Positions 1 to 9,740 of a stretch of 64,000 nucleotides of DNA are shown here, piece by piece. The stretch is from assembly GCF_025465935.1 (NCBI RefSeq), contig NZ_JANLNV010000058.1:1-64000 (forward strand), in the 5' to 3' direction. A program made the translations under genes and the position numbers. A model generated the notes under the pieces. That model was not told the DNA's origin, did not search any database, and saw only the letters and a program-made list of their open reading frames with translations. Numbering within the stretch: the first letter of the stretch is position 1; each line of letters begins with the position of its first letter. The DNA comes from Pseudomonas sp. 7P_10.2_Bac1. GTDB lineage: Bacteria; Pseudomonadota; Gammaproteobacteria; Pseudomonadales; Pseudomonadaceae.

Positions 1-878
<878 letters not shown>

Positions 879-942
879 CTTACACCTCGATCTGGCGAGC
901 ATTCTCGCCTAAATGGGTGTCCGGTTTCATTAGACCACTACA

Positions 943-1176
943 ATTTTGCCCTGCGGGGAGCTTCTGCAGGAGCTGGCGGAGTACCTCGAACTCTTCCGAA
1001 GAAGTCTTGTAGGCGAAAAGGGGGCGTCCATCTGGCTCTTGCAGCCCACGCTTGGATAGAAAGTCTGAAATCCATTGGTCAAGTGGCACGTAGAATTCCC
1101 TTTTTCGTGAGCAATGCACCTCGGGTGCTTGCGCTGACAGGATTTTGATCAAGATTGATGATTGTGACTGTCCCAT
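943..1176 (-). pseudogene. Hypothetical protein, 3' end removed by the IS3 element
   Basis: The N-terminal fragment of an unrecognised protein starts at 1176 and reads SILIKILSAQAPEVH, then REFYVPLDQWISDFL. The native sequence appears to end at the IS3 terminus near 942, after about 78 residues. The ORF continues to 880 only by reading into IS DNA. I see no domain I can name. The composition is soluble and mixed-charge with no signal peptide. It is probably a relic of an older island. Confidence 0.45.
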
Positions 1177-1348
1177 GAATCAGCGCCCACGCGCGTTCCT
1201 TAGATAGCACTTCACTATCCTCTTCCATGTCTGCAACTGACCCTTAGGTCATGAACCATTCTGATGGCTAAGGGCTGCCATCAAGCATAATCTGGGACCC
1301 AATCTGAAGGGAAGGTCGAGAACCAGAAACGGTCGTGGACGCTGCACG

Positions 1349-1518
1349 AACTGGCTGTTCGCTGGCACGCTACGCAGGGTGAACGGGCAACAGCAAACAT
1401 GAGTCTGATCTAGCGTGCGTAGAAAAGGGCCATGATCCATATGACTGCCTGAAGGATATGCTGCAGTGGCTGCCGACGTAGCCGGTGAGTGAGATCGGCC
1501 AACTGCTGCTGCGGCATC
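1349..1518 (+). pseudogene. IS66-family transposase (TnpC) C-terminal relic
   Basis: Translating in shifting frames recovers the C-terminal signature of IS66 TnpC. NWLFAGTLR starts at 1349, MSLI at 1399 in another frame, and HDPYDCLKDMLQWLPT at 1431 in a third, followed by TAG and then PVSEIGQLLLRHQ. Intact IS66 transposases read similar blocks (NWLFAGS.. MSLIQSA..HDPYAYLKDVL.RLPT) in one frame. At least two frameshifts and an internal stop mark it as long dead. The region 1177-1348 just upstream shows nothing else I can support. Confidence 0.7.
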
Positions 1519-1525
1519 AGGGGAC

Positions 1526-2176
1526 TTGGCACCAGCAGCGCCCCAGGTGCTCCAGGCTACTATGGGGCTGATCGCCGACCGAGTGTGCGGTGACCATGCA
1601 GAAGGGACACTGGACTTATTGAATATTAGAGACCTGCTTTATGGTGCTTCGCGCGATGAGCTGATCCGCTATTATGATGTTATCGGTGACGGATACCTGC
1701 AGCTGAACCTCTATCCATCTAGATTATTTGTGCCTACTCTCGTGCAGACTGCTCAAATCGAGGTGCGCCAAGAAGGCGGTATGCTTGAGGTCATAGAGGG
1801 TGAGCAAGTGGTGGCGGATTATTCCCATTGGAACTCTGGCTGGGGGCCGGTGCGGCCGACGCAGCTGAGTGGGGCCTGTGGTGCAGCCTTAGTGACGCGC
1901 GGAACTGTCTACCGAGAAGTGCCTACCTCTGAAGGCCAAGTGGTTCGGTCATTCTATCTCTGGCAAGTTCGGATACTTCAGCGAAACAGCACGCAGGAAG
2001 CGTTCGATGAAGTCTTGAAGGGCGGGGGTCTTCTTTGTCTAATCAGCTGTCGCTTCCACGCTGACGGGGTAGGGGGGCGCTGGTACCGGAACGTGACGCC
2101 CTTGAGCTGGGTGACCACTCAGCGCAAGGTTGACTCAATCAGTCCAAGCGAACGAGCGGCATCGATACTGTTGTAG
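1526..2176 (+). CDS. Hypothetical protein in the decayed region
   Basis: An ORF of up to 216 aa that I do not recognise. The ATG at 1562 (MGLIADRV) is a more natural start than 1526, because the first 12 codons look like continuation from the IS66 relic. The protein appears soluble and beta-rich (LVTRGTVYREVP, FYLWQVRILQR) with no signal peptide or membrane segment. The last 40 residues are low-quality and may be read-through towards the next relic, so the natural C-terminus may be lost. No function can be given. Confidence 0.4.
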   Translation: MAPAAPQVLQATMGLIADRVCGDHAEGTLDLLNIRDLLYGASRDELIRYYDVIGDGYLQLNLYPSRLFVPTLVQTAQIEVRQEGGMLEVIEGEQVVADYSHWNSGWGPVRPTQLSGACGAALVTRGTVYREVPTSEGQVVRSFYLWQVRILQRNSTQEAFDEVLKGGGLLCLISCRFHADGVGGRWYRNVTPLSWVTTQRKVDSISPSERAASILL

Positions 2177-2183
2177 CTTTGTT

Positions 2184-2393
2184 CTAGGCACTGTACGAAG
2201 AGAGATGTCGTAAACATCGCCGGCAGCAGGCCAATATGACCATGGCGAGATTACTTGTTGCGAGATTGCAGTAACGCGTGGCCAGCCGACGGTGCTCTTT
2301 CAGCCAGCCAAATAGACGCTCGATGACATCCCGCTCCCGGTACTTGGGTTTGTCGAATAGCTGCGGGAGGCTGGGCTTCGGCTTGCGTTTCAT
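2184..2393 (-). pseudogene. IS5-type transposase C-terminal relic
   Basis: The 69-aa frame reads RDVIERLFGWLKEHRRLATRY and then LAMVILACCRRCLR. This is the C-terminal catalytic helix region (the Y-(2)-R-(3)-E-like block) of IS5-type DDE transposases. Only this tail remains, and no N-terminal portion or terminal repeats were found. It is a fragment left by recombination rather than a functional IS. Confidence 0.7.
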
Positions 2394-2736
2394 GGTTCGG
2401 TAACCTCTGGCCGTTGGTCAGCGCCGATAATCCTCCGCGCCACGTCTGTTGGAGCAGCTTGGTTTTCGAAGGTGGTGAGCCTAAGCGGCGGTCTTACTCT
2501 CGGGAGCACTCTGGAAAGCGAAAAAATCACCGCGAAGACAGTTTTGGCACCCAAGAGGAATAGCGTGGTCGGCAGATTACCTAAAGCGCTCAGCATCTTC
2601 GGTTGGGGGCATCCTTTTCAAATCATCCAAAGTATGCCCTCAAATATGCCCCAAATGTAGCAATTAGCTGGAAGTTAATGGCTCTTTGAGGCTAGAAAAC
2701 GGCAGAAATGATCAGCTAAAAAGCATGCGCAAAGCC
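2394..2736. other. Gene-free stretch with the right end of a first integrated element
   Basis: No gene is supported here. At 2633-2657 there are two TGCCCC-type repeats (TATGCCCTCAAATATGCCCC), about 100 bp before the 31-bp direct repeat at 2737. The same arrangement sits at 33323-33347 before the second copy at 33430. Between the repeats and the core, short blocks are shared with the 33.4-kb site (CTGGAAGT, CAGAAATGATCA). I read this as the terminal arm of an earlier, now decayed island. Confidence 0.6.
2633..2657. repeat. Putative integrase arm-type repeats (left copy)
   Basis: Two adjacent TGCCCC-type units lie 103 bp from the start of the 31-bp direct repeat. The match in spacing and sequence to 33323-33347 suggests arm-type integrase binding sites. 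Confidence 0.5.
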
Positions 2737-2767
2737 CCTAAAGACTCTCAGGGTCGCCAAAAAACAT
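2737..2767. repeat. Attachment-site repeat, left copy
   Basis: A 31-bp sequence beginning CCTAAAGACTCTCAGGGTCG is repeated perfectly at 33430-33460. The right-hand copy encodes the last codons and stop of the lysR-type gene (FFGDPESL then TAG on the minus strand). This copy has no gene attached. A perfect repeat of a gene's 3' end on the far side of a foreign cluster is the expected product of site-specific integration. Confidence 0.85.
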
Positions 2768-3494
2768 TTTGACTGGGCTCTAGCGCAGTATTTTCAGGTC
2801 GGAAAAACTAAAATATGCCCCCAGTTTTGCCCCCAGTAGCGCGGGATATGCGGGCGATCGAGATTGGCGATCTCTGAGGCGGAGTGGGGTGGTCATCGAT
2901 GGCTTTCAGTGTAACTCCTCATCGGATCTGGCGGGGGGCAGGGCTCATCAAGGACCAGCTAATCCGCTCTCGGTCGAGAACAGCTACTCCGATCGACTGT
3001 GTTCAACCTAATATTTGCATCCGCCTAATTGGTTTGCTGGGCTTGGAGGTATCTACGAAACCAAGAGCGATTCATTTTGAGCGCAGTGGTCTTCGTCTTT
3101 TGTCCAAGGCTGACGCGAACTTTGAGGGAGCGGATTTACCCGCGAACGCCAACAAAGCAGGTGCCATTAACCTCGGCTGCTTTGGGCTCGCGTTCTAGCA
3201 ATAATCGACAGCTAATTCCGTCGTCAGCCGACTGTGGTTCTCCATACAAGCGCATCTGCGCACTCACTCCAGCGTGTTTCGCGTCAGGACGTGTGTCGCG
3301 CAATGACCCATTGCTTGAGCATTCCGAAGGAGTGCTACGAACCTACGCATTGATAACGGTAAGGTTTGTATCGTCATTTCGTAACGAGACCGTCGGCAAA
3401 ATAGGTTGCCAGTCAATCTCAGTTCAAAAATCTGAGTTTGATTGACAGGCTAGGGCTGAAAGCTCTCTCGATCTTTTTGATATCAAGGATGGAT
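2768..3494. other. Gene-free left end of the island
   Basis: About 730 bp with only short, unconvincing ORFs. The paired units at 2813-2837 (TATGCCCCCAGTTTTGCCCC) look like arm-type integrase sites at the inner left end of the island. The remainder probably holds the promoter of the hydrolase gene. I could not identify specific promoter elements. Confidence 0.45.
2813..2837. repeat. Putative integrase arm-type repeats, inner left end
   Basis: Two TGCCCCCA units 46-70 bp inside the left direct repeat. They match the unit seen near the right end and at 2633-2657. Such repeats near an att core are typical arm-type sites. Confidence 0.5.
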
Positions 3495-5030
3495 ATGGTG
3501 AGGCGGTGGTTATCCCTGCTGGCAGTTTTTATGCTGCCACTGCTGTCGATGGTGTGCAGCGGTCAGGTCCGAGAAGTGCAGAGAGACCTCGATGCATTGA
3601 ATGCTGAGCGTCCGATGCATGTGGCTATTTGGTATCCGGAAGGCGTCTGCACTGCAGGTGCGCAAGAGCTGTGCCTTGATAAGTCAGCGATTACTCATAA
3701 AGTCATCGTTGTTTCACATGGCAGCATGGGGGCGTCAGACGATTACGCCTGGGTTGGTAATGGCTTGGCATCCAAGGGGTACATTGTCGTTGGTCTGAAT
3801 CATTTCGGTGAATCCCGGGTATACGGGAAGCACACACAGAACTTGCGTGCCACGGGTATGGTGTGGGAGCGGGCGCTGGATGTGTCGCGGGTGCTGGATG
3901 CCCTGGCCAAACTGAATCTCTTTCAAAAAAGCGTCGCCTGGGACGACGCCATCGTCATTGGTCACTCCGCCGGCGGCCAGACTGCCGCGCTTCTGGCGGG
4001 AGCACGCTTTGATCTTCATGCGTTCGCCAAGTACTGCGAGTCCCTGCCAGACGGTGTTGATCGTTCGTGTTTTTACGCGCTGGATATCAAGCGAGCACCA
4101 AGCGCCTATATCGCGTTGTTCAACGGCAGCTACCGCGACCCGCGGGTCAGAAAAATAGTATTGCTTGACCCCGCCCTGGGCCCTGCATTGGTTGAGCAGT
4201 CCATGGCGGGTTCGCATATTCCAGCACTGGTGGTGGGGGCGCTGCACGATGACTTCCTGCCGTGGAGCCATCACGGTGCTCGCTATGCGGCGGCCATACC
4301 GGATGCAAAAACCCTGTTGCTGGAAGGCAACGAGGGGCACTTTGTGTTTCTTTCCGTTTGCCATTATGACGACAAGGTCAACGGTATCCCGCTCTGTACC
4401 GACAAGGCGGGAGTGGACCGCAAAGTCGTGCATGAGCGTTTGTTGTCTGGGCTGCTTGCTTTTGTTGCACCCGATGACGAGATCCCTCTGTCTGGAAAAC
4501 GCGTAGTGCCCGCAGTTGCCGATGTCCCGGCTGCACAACTGACCGTGCTGGAAATCCTCCACTACACCCCGCGTTGGGTATTCGGTTTATTTTTCGCGCT
4601 TTGCGTATTGGGATTGATGCAGACACGTACGCGACAGGTGCGGTTCAGCCTCGCTTTGCTGCTCCCCATCGGGATGCTGATGTTGTCGGTGGCGGGCGTG
4701 TTTCAATACACCGATTATTGGGGCGCCGGCTTTGGGTTCTGGCTTGCTGGCCTTGTTGCTATCGGTACGATCGCCTCGCGTTTTATGGATGCCAACGTCG
4801 TGACAAGGAATAAGGCTTCGGGTCGACTGATAATGCGCGGTAGTTGGGTTCCATTACTGGTCATCCTTGGGATTTTCATCACACGCTATCTGCTAGGGGT
4901 GGCCCAGGCTCTGCAGTTTCCAGCACTCGATCATTGGCCAGTGCAGATGGCGGTCGCAACTGGGTTGGGGGCGTGGAGCAGCTATTTCGCTTGTCGGGGG
5001 TGGAGCTGCTGGAGAGCAGCTCGCCCGTAG
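3495..5030 (+). CDS. Exported alpha/beta hydrolase with C-terminal membrane domain
   Basis: The protein is about 511 aa. I chose ATG 3495 because AAGGA lies about 5 bp upstream and the first 24 residues form a signal peptide or anchor (LSLLAVFMLPLLSMV). Residues about 30-365 are an alpha/beta hydrolase of dienelactone-hydrolase/PAF-acetylhydrolase style: VVSHG oxyanion region, nucleophile elbow GHSAGG, acid region ALHDDFLPW and histidine in GNEGHFVF. Several cysteines are scattered as in periplasmic proteins. The last 130 residues form about five membrane helices. It lies 210 bp upstream of the cluster on the same strand, so it may trim or release a lipid product in the periplasm. Substrate unknown. 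Confidence 0.8.
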   Translation: MVRRWLSLLAVFMLPLLSMVCSGQVREVQRDLDALNAERPMHVAIWYPEGVCTAGAQELCLDKSAITHKVIVVSHGSMGASDDYAWVGNGLASKGYIVVGLNHFGESRVYGKHTQNLRATGMVWERALDVSRVLDALAKLNLFQKSVAWDDAIVIGHSAGGQTAALLAGARFDLHAFAKYCESLPDGVDRSCFYALDIKRAPSAYIALFNGSYRDPRVRKIVLLDPALGPALVEQSMAGSHIPALVVGALHDDFLPWSHHGARYAAAIPDAKTLLLEGNEGHFVFLSVCHYDDKVNGIPLCTDKAGVDRKVVHERLLSGLLAFVAPDDEIPLSGKRVVPAVADVPAAQLTVLEILHYTPRWVFGLFFALCVLGLMQTRTRQVRFSLALLLPIGMLMLSVAGVFQYTDYWGAGFGFWLAGLVAIGTIASRFMDANVVTRNKASGRLIMRGSWVPLLVILGIFITRYLLGVAQALQFPALDHWPVQMAVATGLGAWSSYFACRGWSCWRAARP

Positions 5031-5240
5031 CCTTGCAGTTGAATGGCGTGTTGATCGTCACGGGTGTGCAAGTTTTTATGTTTCGCTAAATCTACACAAA
5101 TGTATCCACGAACGGTCACATCTAATTGCCATTATCTTCGCATCAGACTTCTGGTGTGCAAGAGCGGGATGACATTCGTTCGTGGCGCCTGGATCTGCGT
5201 TCAATACTGGATGAGCGTAATCAACAAGGAGGTTGTGGGG

Positions 5241-5975
5241 ATGCAAGATTTACGAGGCATGGCGGCGATTATTCTGGCAGCTGGGATTGGCCGGCGTCTC
5301 CATGGATGGGAAGGGCCCAAAGGGCTTATTCAATTTGGCGGCAAGACCTTGCTGGCGCGCCATCTGCAAACGCTGCGTGAATTGGGTATTACCGACATAT
5401 TTGTTACCGCCGGCCACCAGGCCGAAGCCATTCGTGCCGAACTTCAAACACTCGATGATCAGGCCACCGTAGTGGTCAACGAGCGCTTTTCATTGGGCAG
5501 TGCTATCTCTGTCCTTGTGCATGAGTCCTTGTTGCGCTCGGGCAGGCCTATCGTCCTGATGGATGCCGACGTGTTGTACGCCGAAGACATCCTGACTCGG
5601 CTCATTCAGTCTGCGCACGAAAGTGCACTGCTTGTCGACATGCATGAAGTCGATGATGAGGCCGTTAAGGTGTGCTTCAAAGCCGGGCAAATTGTGGACT
5701 TCGAAAAACGACCAGAGCACCCCTACGAAACCTGTGGTGAGTCGGTGGGGTTCTTCAAGTTTTCCCCTGCCGCCGCCGCCGCTCTAGCTGATCTGTGCGA
5801 GCGTCATATCGCTGAGCATGGGCCGAAAATCGAGTATGAGGCGCCCCTGCGAGAGTTGATTTTGGAAAACCCCGCACAGTTCGGCGTCGAGGTTGTAACG
5901 GGCCTGCCATGGGTAGAAATAGATTTTGATCATGACGTAATACGTGCTCGCGAGCAGGTACTTCCGCATCTTTAG
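5241..5975 (+). CDS. Nucleotidyltransferase of the phosphocholine cytidylyltransferase (LicC) type
   Basis: The protein has 244 aa. ATG 5241 follows an excellent ribosome site (AAGGAGG); the frame is open upstream to 5064 without one. The N-terminus has the canonical pyrophosphorylase loop AAGIGRRL with GPKGL. A metal-binding MDADVLY lies mid-protein, then CGESVGFF and a C-terminal EIDFDHDV, as in LicC-type cytidylyltransferases. The family transfers CMP from CTP to phosphocholine-like acceptors. As the first gene of a phosphonate cluster it probably makes a CMP-aminophosphonate. The C-terminal domain of the PEP mutase gene is a second, different nucleotidyltransferase, so the division of labour is open. 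Confidence 0.85.
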   Translation: MQDLRGMAAIILAAGIGRRLHGWEGPKGLIQFGGKTLLARHLQTLRELGITDIFVTAGHQAEAIRAELQTLDDQATVVVNERFSLGSAISVLVHESLLRSGRPIVLMDADVLYAEDILTRLIQSAHESALLVDMHEVDDEAVKVCFKAGQIVDFEKRPEHPYETCGESVGFFKFSPAAAAALADLCERHIAEHGPKIEYEAPLRELILENPAQFGVEVVTGLPWVEIDFDHDVIRAREQVLPHL

Positions 5976-6055
5976 TCGCTCTCGGTTCGTCTGTTTTACC
6001 GGTTGCGTCGTCAAGTGAATGAAACGCCGTTTTTCAAGGATTGAAGGAACTCGCA

Positions 6056-6814
6056 ATGTTGCTTGATCAGGCAGGAATCGATCATTTTCAACGGTACGGT
6101 TGGTTGTATGTCCCGGGTTTCTTTTCTGGGAAGTCGATGGATGAACTTCGTCAATGGGTCGACCAACTGGCTTCATGGCCAGAGCAACCCGGCCGACACA
6201 TGGTGTATTCCGAGCCGGACCTGCGTGTGCCTTCTTCGCGAATGGTGCAGCGCATCGAGTATTTTTGCGAAGAGCATTCAGGCTTCGATGCCCTGTTGAA
6301 CCGCGACAAGCTGGCAATCTCGGTGGCCCAGTTAATGGGCGAACCCGTGGCGTTGTTCAAAGAGAAGATCAATTTCAAACACCCTGGCGGCGCAGGGTTC
6401 GAGGCGCACCAGGACCAGCAGGCCGGGTGGTCGAAATACGCCCCATTATTTGTCTCTGTCATGGTCAGCATTGACCATGCGACACCTCTCAACGGGTGCC
6501 TGGAAATTGAGCAGGGCAACGAAGGGCGTTTACGCACACTTATCGGCGAAGAGTGGCAGCCGTTGGATGACACGCATCCGACCTGCCGATATGTTGCGGT
6601 GCCCACTGCGCCGGGCTGTGCAATATTTTTCGACAGCTATGTCGCCCACCGCTCTGTGGCGAACTTGAGTGCTGAAAGCCGACGCATGTTGTACGCAACG
6701 TATAACCGCAGAAGTGACGGCGATCATCGAGCGTTGTACTTCCAAGAGAAGCGCCAGAACTTTCCCCCCGATTGCGAACGTGAGCCGGGAAAGACTTATA
6801 AATTCAGGGTTTGA
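6056..6814 (+). CDS. PhyH-family Fe(II)/2-oxoglutarate oxygenase, PhnY-like
   Basis: The protein has 252 aa. ATG 6056 is preceded by AAGGA at a good distance, and TTG 6041 is the only in-frame alternative. The metal triad is visible: His118-x-Asp120 in EAHQDQQAGW and a distal His198 in YVAHRSV, with a 2-oxoglutarate-anchoring Arg expected shortly after. The block KEKINFKHPGG just before the HxD motif resembles PhnY, which hydroxylates 2-aminoethylphosphonate at C1. With PEP mutase, Ppd and transaminase genes following directly, the likely substrate is 2-aminoethylphosphonate or its CMP ester, giving a 1-hydroxy product. Other PhyH substrates, including lipids, cannot be excluded. Confidence 0.85.
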   Translation: MLLDQAGIDHFQRYGWLYVPGFFSGKSMDELRQWVDQLASWPEQPGRHMVYSEPDLRVPSSRMVQRIEYFCEEHSGFDALLNRDKLAISVAQLMGEPVALFKEKINFKHPGGAGFEAHQDQQAGWSKYAPLFVSVMVSIDHATPLNGCLEIEQGNEGRLRTLIGEEWQPLDDTHPTCRYVAVPTAPGCAIFFDSYVAHRSVANLSAESRRMLYATYNRRSDGDHRALYFQEKRQNFPPDCEREPGKTYKFRV

Positions 6815-6934
6815 CTGAATCTTCGTTACCTCGCAACCCGTTTGTATTTGCCCTTCAGGCATTCGCTGAATAACAGCGCAGTTGTCCTGGGTTAAGCAAC
6901 AGAACTGTGCGCGTCTAGCAAATGGAGATTGTGG

Positions 6935-8602
6935 ATGAAAATGTTGTTGCAAGAAGGTATCGAGAGGGCAAGCGTCGAGTTGCCACCCAGACGGGATCGC
7001 GACCGTGGCTGTCAGCTTCGCGAAGAGATCGCCACAGGCGGATTGGGATTCTTGATGGAGGCTCATAATGGGCTGTCCGCCAAGCTCGCCGAAGAAGCAG
7101 GGTTTCGCGCATTGTGGGCGTCGGGGCTGACGATCTCGGCCAGCATGGGATTGCGCGATACCAATGAAGCTTCATGGACTCAGGTACTGGAGGTCATCGA
7201 GCACATGGCTGATGCTGTATCGGTGCCTGTCTTGGTTGATGCCGATACCGGCTACGGCAACTTCAATAACGTCCGCCGACTTGTACGCAAGCTATGTGAG
7301 CGCGGTGTTGCAGGTGCGTGTATTGAGGACAAGCTTTTTCCGAAGACCAACTCATTTATCGGCGAATACCAGCCCCTGGCGTCTATCGATGAATTCTGTG
7401 GTCGTATCATGGCGGCCAAGGACAGCCAAACCAACGATTCCTTCGTGGTGGTCGCACGTGTGGAAGCGCTCATTTCCGGGCGTTCCATGGAGGAAGCCTT
7501 TGAGCGCGCCGAGGCTTATTACAAGGCGGGCGCGGATGCGATCCTGATCCATTCCAAGAAGGCTGATGGTGCGCAAATCATCGAATTCGCCCGCCGATGG
7601 GCCTCTCGCAGTCCTCTGATTGCGGTTCCGACCACTTACTATCGAGTCCCCGTACAGTCACTCCAGGATGTTGGAGTATCAGGTGTGATATGGGCAAATC
7701 ACAGCCTGCGCGCTTCCATTACGGCAATGCGCAGCACGGTCCAGAAGATCTATCAGGAACGCTCCTTGGTTGGCGTCGAAGGGGGCATCGCCACCGTCAA
7801 GGATATTTTCCGTCTGGTGGGTTGTGATGAATTGGAGGACGCCGAGTCCCGCTATTTGCCAAAAAACGCTGCGCCGAAGGCCATCGTGCTGGCGGCCTCG
7901 CAGGGCGACTTGGGTGAGCTGACCGAGAGTCGGCCCAAGTGCATGATCAAGTTGTACGGCGTACCTTTGCTTGAGCGTCAGGTGGGTATCTTGCGGCGTG
8001 CCGGGATCGCAGCTATCACCGTCGTCCGTGGCTATCTCAAAGAAAAAGTGACGGCCACCGGAATCCAGGTCGTGGACAACGATCGATATGCGAACACCGG
8101 CGAAGCCTACTCGCTCTATTGTGCACGTGACCGATTGGTTGCCGAGACAATTATCGCCTATGGCGACGTCCTGTTTCGCGAGTTCATCTTGGATGGGCTG
8201 CTGGATGACGACGCACAGATCCTGATTGCCGTTGATGCGTCGAAGACACGTCGCGAGGATGGGCGGATTCAGGATCTGGTCAGCGCCGATCATAGCCCGG
8301 TTGCCGACTTTCTCGACGAGACGGGGTTGTTGAAAGCGATGTCCGCTGACCTCCCGGCTGACGTGGTATCCGGTGAGTGGATTGGCCTTCTGAAACTGGG
8401 TGTACAAGGGGCTGCCTGGGTTCGGGAGGAGCTGGAGTTGCTCGTTGCTGAAAACTTGCTGGAAACAGCTGATATGCCACTTCTCATTAGCCGGCTAGCG
8501 AAGCGGCACCCGGTCAAAATCCGTTATTTCGTCGGCCACTGGATGGACGTGGACGCCCTTGCGGATCTGGATGCAGCCCAGAGGTTCATGCGAGATGCTT
8601 GA
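6935..8602 (+). CDS. pepM: PEP mutase fused to a nucleotidyltransferase domain
   Basis: A 555-aa bifunctional protein. The N-terminal 300 residues are a PEP mutase/isocitrate-lyase barrel with the diagnostic EDK(x5)NS motif (E131-D132-K133, then N139-S140) and DADTGYGN. This enzyme makes the C-P bond, converting PEP to phosphonopyruvate. From about residue 313 a nucleotidyltransferase follows ([37 protein letters not shown]), a fusion known for CMP-aminoethylphosphonate formation. Its loop reads [10 protein letters not shown] instead of the usual Gly-x-Gly-x-Arg. ATG 6935 was chosen over TTG 6929 because of the upstream GGAG. The gene overlaps ppd by 8 bp. Confidence 0.95.
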   Translation: MKMLLQEGIERASVELPPRRDRDRGCQLREEIATGGLGFLMEAHNGLSAKLAEEAGFRALWASGLTISASMGLRDTNEASWTQVLEVIEHMADAVSVPVLVDADTGYGNFNNVRRLVRKLCERGVAGACIEDKLFPKTNSFIGEYQPLASIDEFCGRIMAAKDSQTNDSFVVVARVEALISGRSMEEAFERAEAYYKAGADAILIHSKKADGAQIIEFARRWASRSPLIAVPTTYYRVPVQSLQDVGVSGVIWANHSLRASITAMRSTVQKIYQERSLVGVEGGIATVKDIFRLVGCDELEDAESRYLPKNAAPKAIVLAASQGDLGELTESRPKCMIKLYGVPLLERQVGILRRAGIAAITVVRGYLKEKVTATGIQVVDNDRYANTGEAYSLYCARDRLVAETIIAYGDVLFREFILDGLLDDDAQILIAVDASKTRREDGRIQDLVSADHSPVADFLDETGLLKAMSADLPADVVSGEWIGLLKLGVQGAAWVREELELLVAENLLETADMPLLISRLAKRHPVKIRYFVGHWMDVDALADLDAAQRFMRDA

Positions 8603-9740
8603 TCCTCGAGAATTCCTGAAGGTTGCGCAGCAACAGGGCTTCGACTTCATGGTCGGGGTTCCGTGTAGCTTCATGACATCACTGATCAACGCAGCGATGG
8701 CCTCCACTACGATGCCTTATGTTGCTGCAACCAGTGAAGGTGAGGCCATGGCTATTGCAGCAGGGGCGTGGTTGGCTGGGCGCAAGACGATTGTGGTGAT
8801 GCAGAACTCTGGACTCGGCAATGCGGTGAACCCGCTGACGTCATTGAATGCGCCGTTCCAGATTCCTGCACTGTTAATGATGAGTTGGCGGGGCTGTCCC
8901 GGCATCGGCGACGAACCTCAGCATCGGCAGATGGGCGATATTTTGCATCGACTGCTCGACCTGATGGAGATTGCCCATGCGCCGCTGGGTACTTCCAGCG
9001 AGCACATGGCCGTTGCGCTCAGTACGGCTGCCGCGTCCATGGACACGCAATCTCGAGCCTATGCGCTGATTGTCAAGCAAGACGATTTTATCGAGTCCCC
9101 CATGACGGCCAAGCTGCCTGCGGAACGCAGCAGGGGGCATGTTCGCTCGTTGACCAGCAATGGTGCTTTACCCAGCCGCTATCGCGTGTTGGACACACTG
9201 TTGAAGTTGCAAAACGACGCGGCAGTCATTGTCTCTACGGGCAAGGGTGGGCGTGAACTCTTTACCCTCGATGACCGCCCCCAGCACTTTTACCAGGTGG
9301 GCTCCATGGGGTGCGCTTCTGCGATGGCGCTAGGGCTGTCGCTCAATACCAAACGTCGGGTATTGGTGATAGATGGCGATGGCGCGGCCCTGATGAAGCT
9401 CGGTAACTGGGCGACTATTGGCGCCTACGGGGGCGGCAACTTTATCCATCTGTTACTGGATAACGGCATGCATGACTCGACCGGCGGGCAGCCTACCGTT
9501 TCGCCCGGAGTCCGGTTCGCAGATGCAGCCATCGCCTGTGGCTACACCTTGGCGTTGCTGTGCGACGACCTTGAGGGCGTGGCCCAAGCCTACCAAATGG
9601 CGACTGACGCGTCGGGTCCGGTGCTTATTCACGTACGCATTGCACCGGGTTCCCACAGCCCGCTGGGCCGGCCGACTATCAGCCCTGCTGCGGTGGCTAG
9701 ACGGATGAGAGCGTTTGTAAACCAGGAAGGCGCGCAATGA
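8595..9740 (+). CDS. ppd: Phosphonopyruvate decarboxylase
   Basis: The protein (381 aa) is a thiamine-diphosphate enzyme. It drives the pathway by decarboxylating phosphonopyruvate to phosphonoacetaldehyde. The N-terminal half has the pyrimidine-binding domain ([32 protein letters not shown]). The C-terminal half has the TPP/Mg motif [17 protein letters not shown] followed by [13 protein letters not shown], characteristic of Ppd/Fom2. Its length fits the family. The ATG at 8595 overlaps the end of pepM, indicating translational coupling, and its end overlaps the next gene by 4 bp. Confidence 0.95.
   Translation: MLDPREFLKVAQQQGFDFMVGVPCSFMTSLINAAMASTTMPYVAATSEGEAMAIAAGAWLAGRKTIVVMQNSGLGNAVNPLTSLNAPFQIPALLMMSWRGCPGIGDEPQHRQMGDILHRLLDLMEIAHAPLGTSSEHMAVALSTAAASMDTQSRAYALIVKQDDFIESPMTAKLPAERSRGHVRSLTSNGALPSRYRVLDTLLKLQNDAAVIVSTGKGGRELFTLDDRPQHFYQVGSMGCASAMALGLSLNTKRRVLVIDGDGAALMKLGNWATIGAYGGGNFIHLLLDNGMHDSTGGQPTVSPGVRFADAAIACGYTLALLCDDLEGVAQAYQMATDASGPVLIHVRIAPGSHSPLGRPTISPAAVARRMRAFVNQEGAQ

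Noticed and set aside
2633..2837. TGCCCC repeats as a CRISPR array
   Set aside because: Units are about 10 bp, unevenly spaced and flank an att core; no regular spacers or cas genes.
3735..4562. Long minus-strand ORF (275 aa) opposite the hydrolase
   Set aside because: Shadow of the hydrolase gene; no domain or ribosome site.
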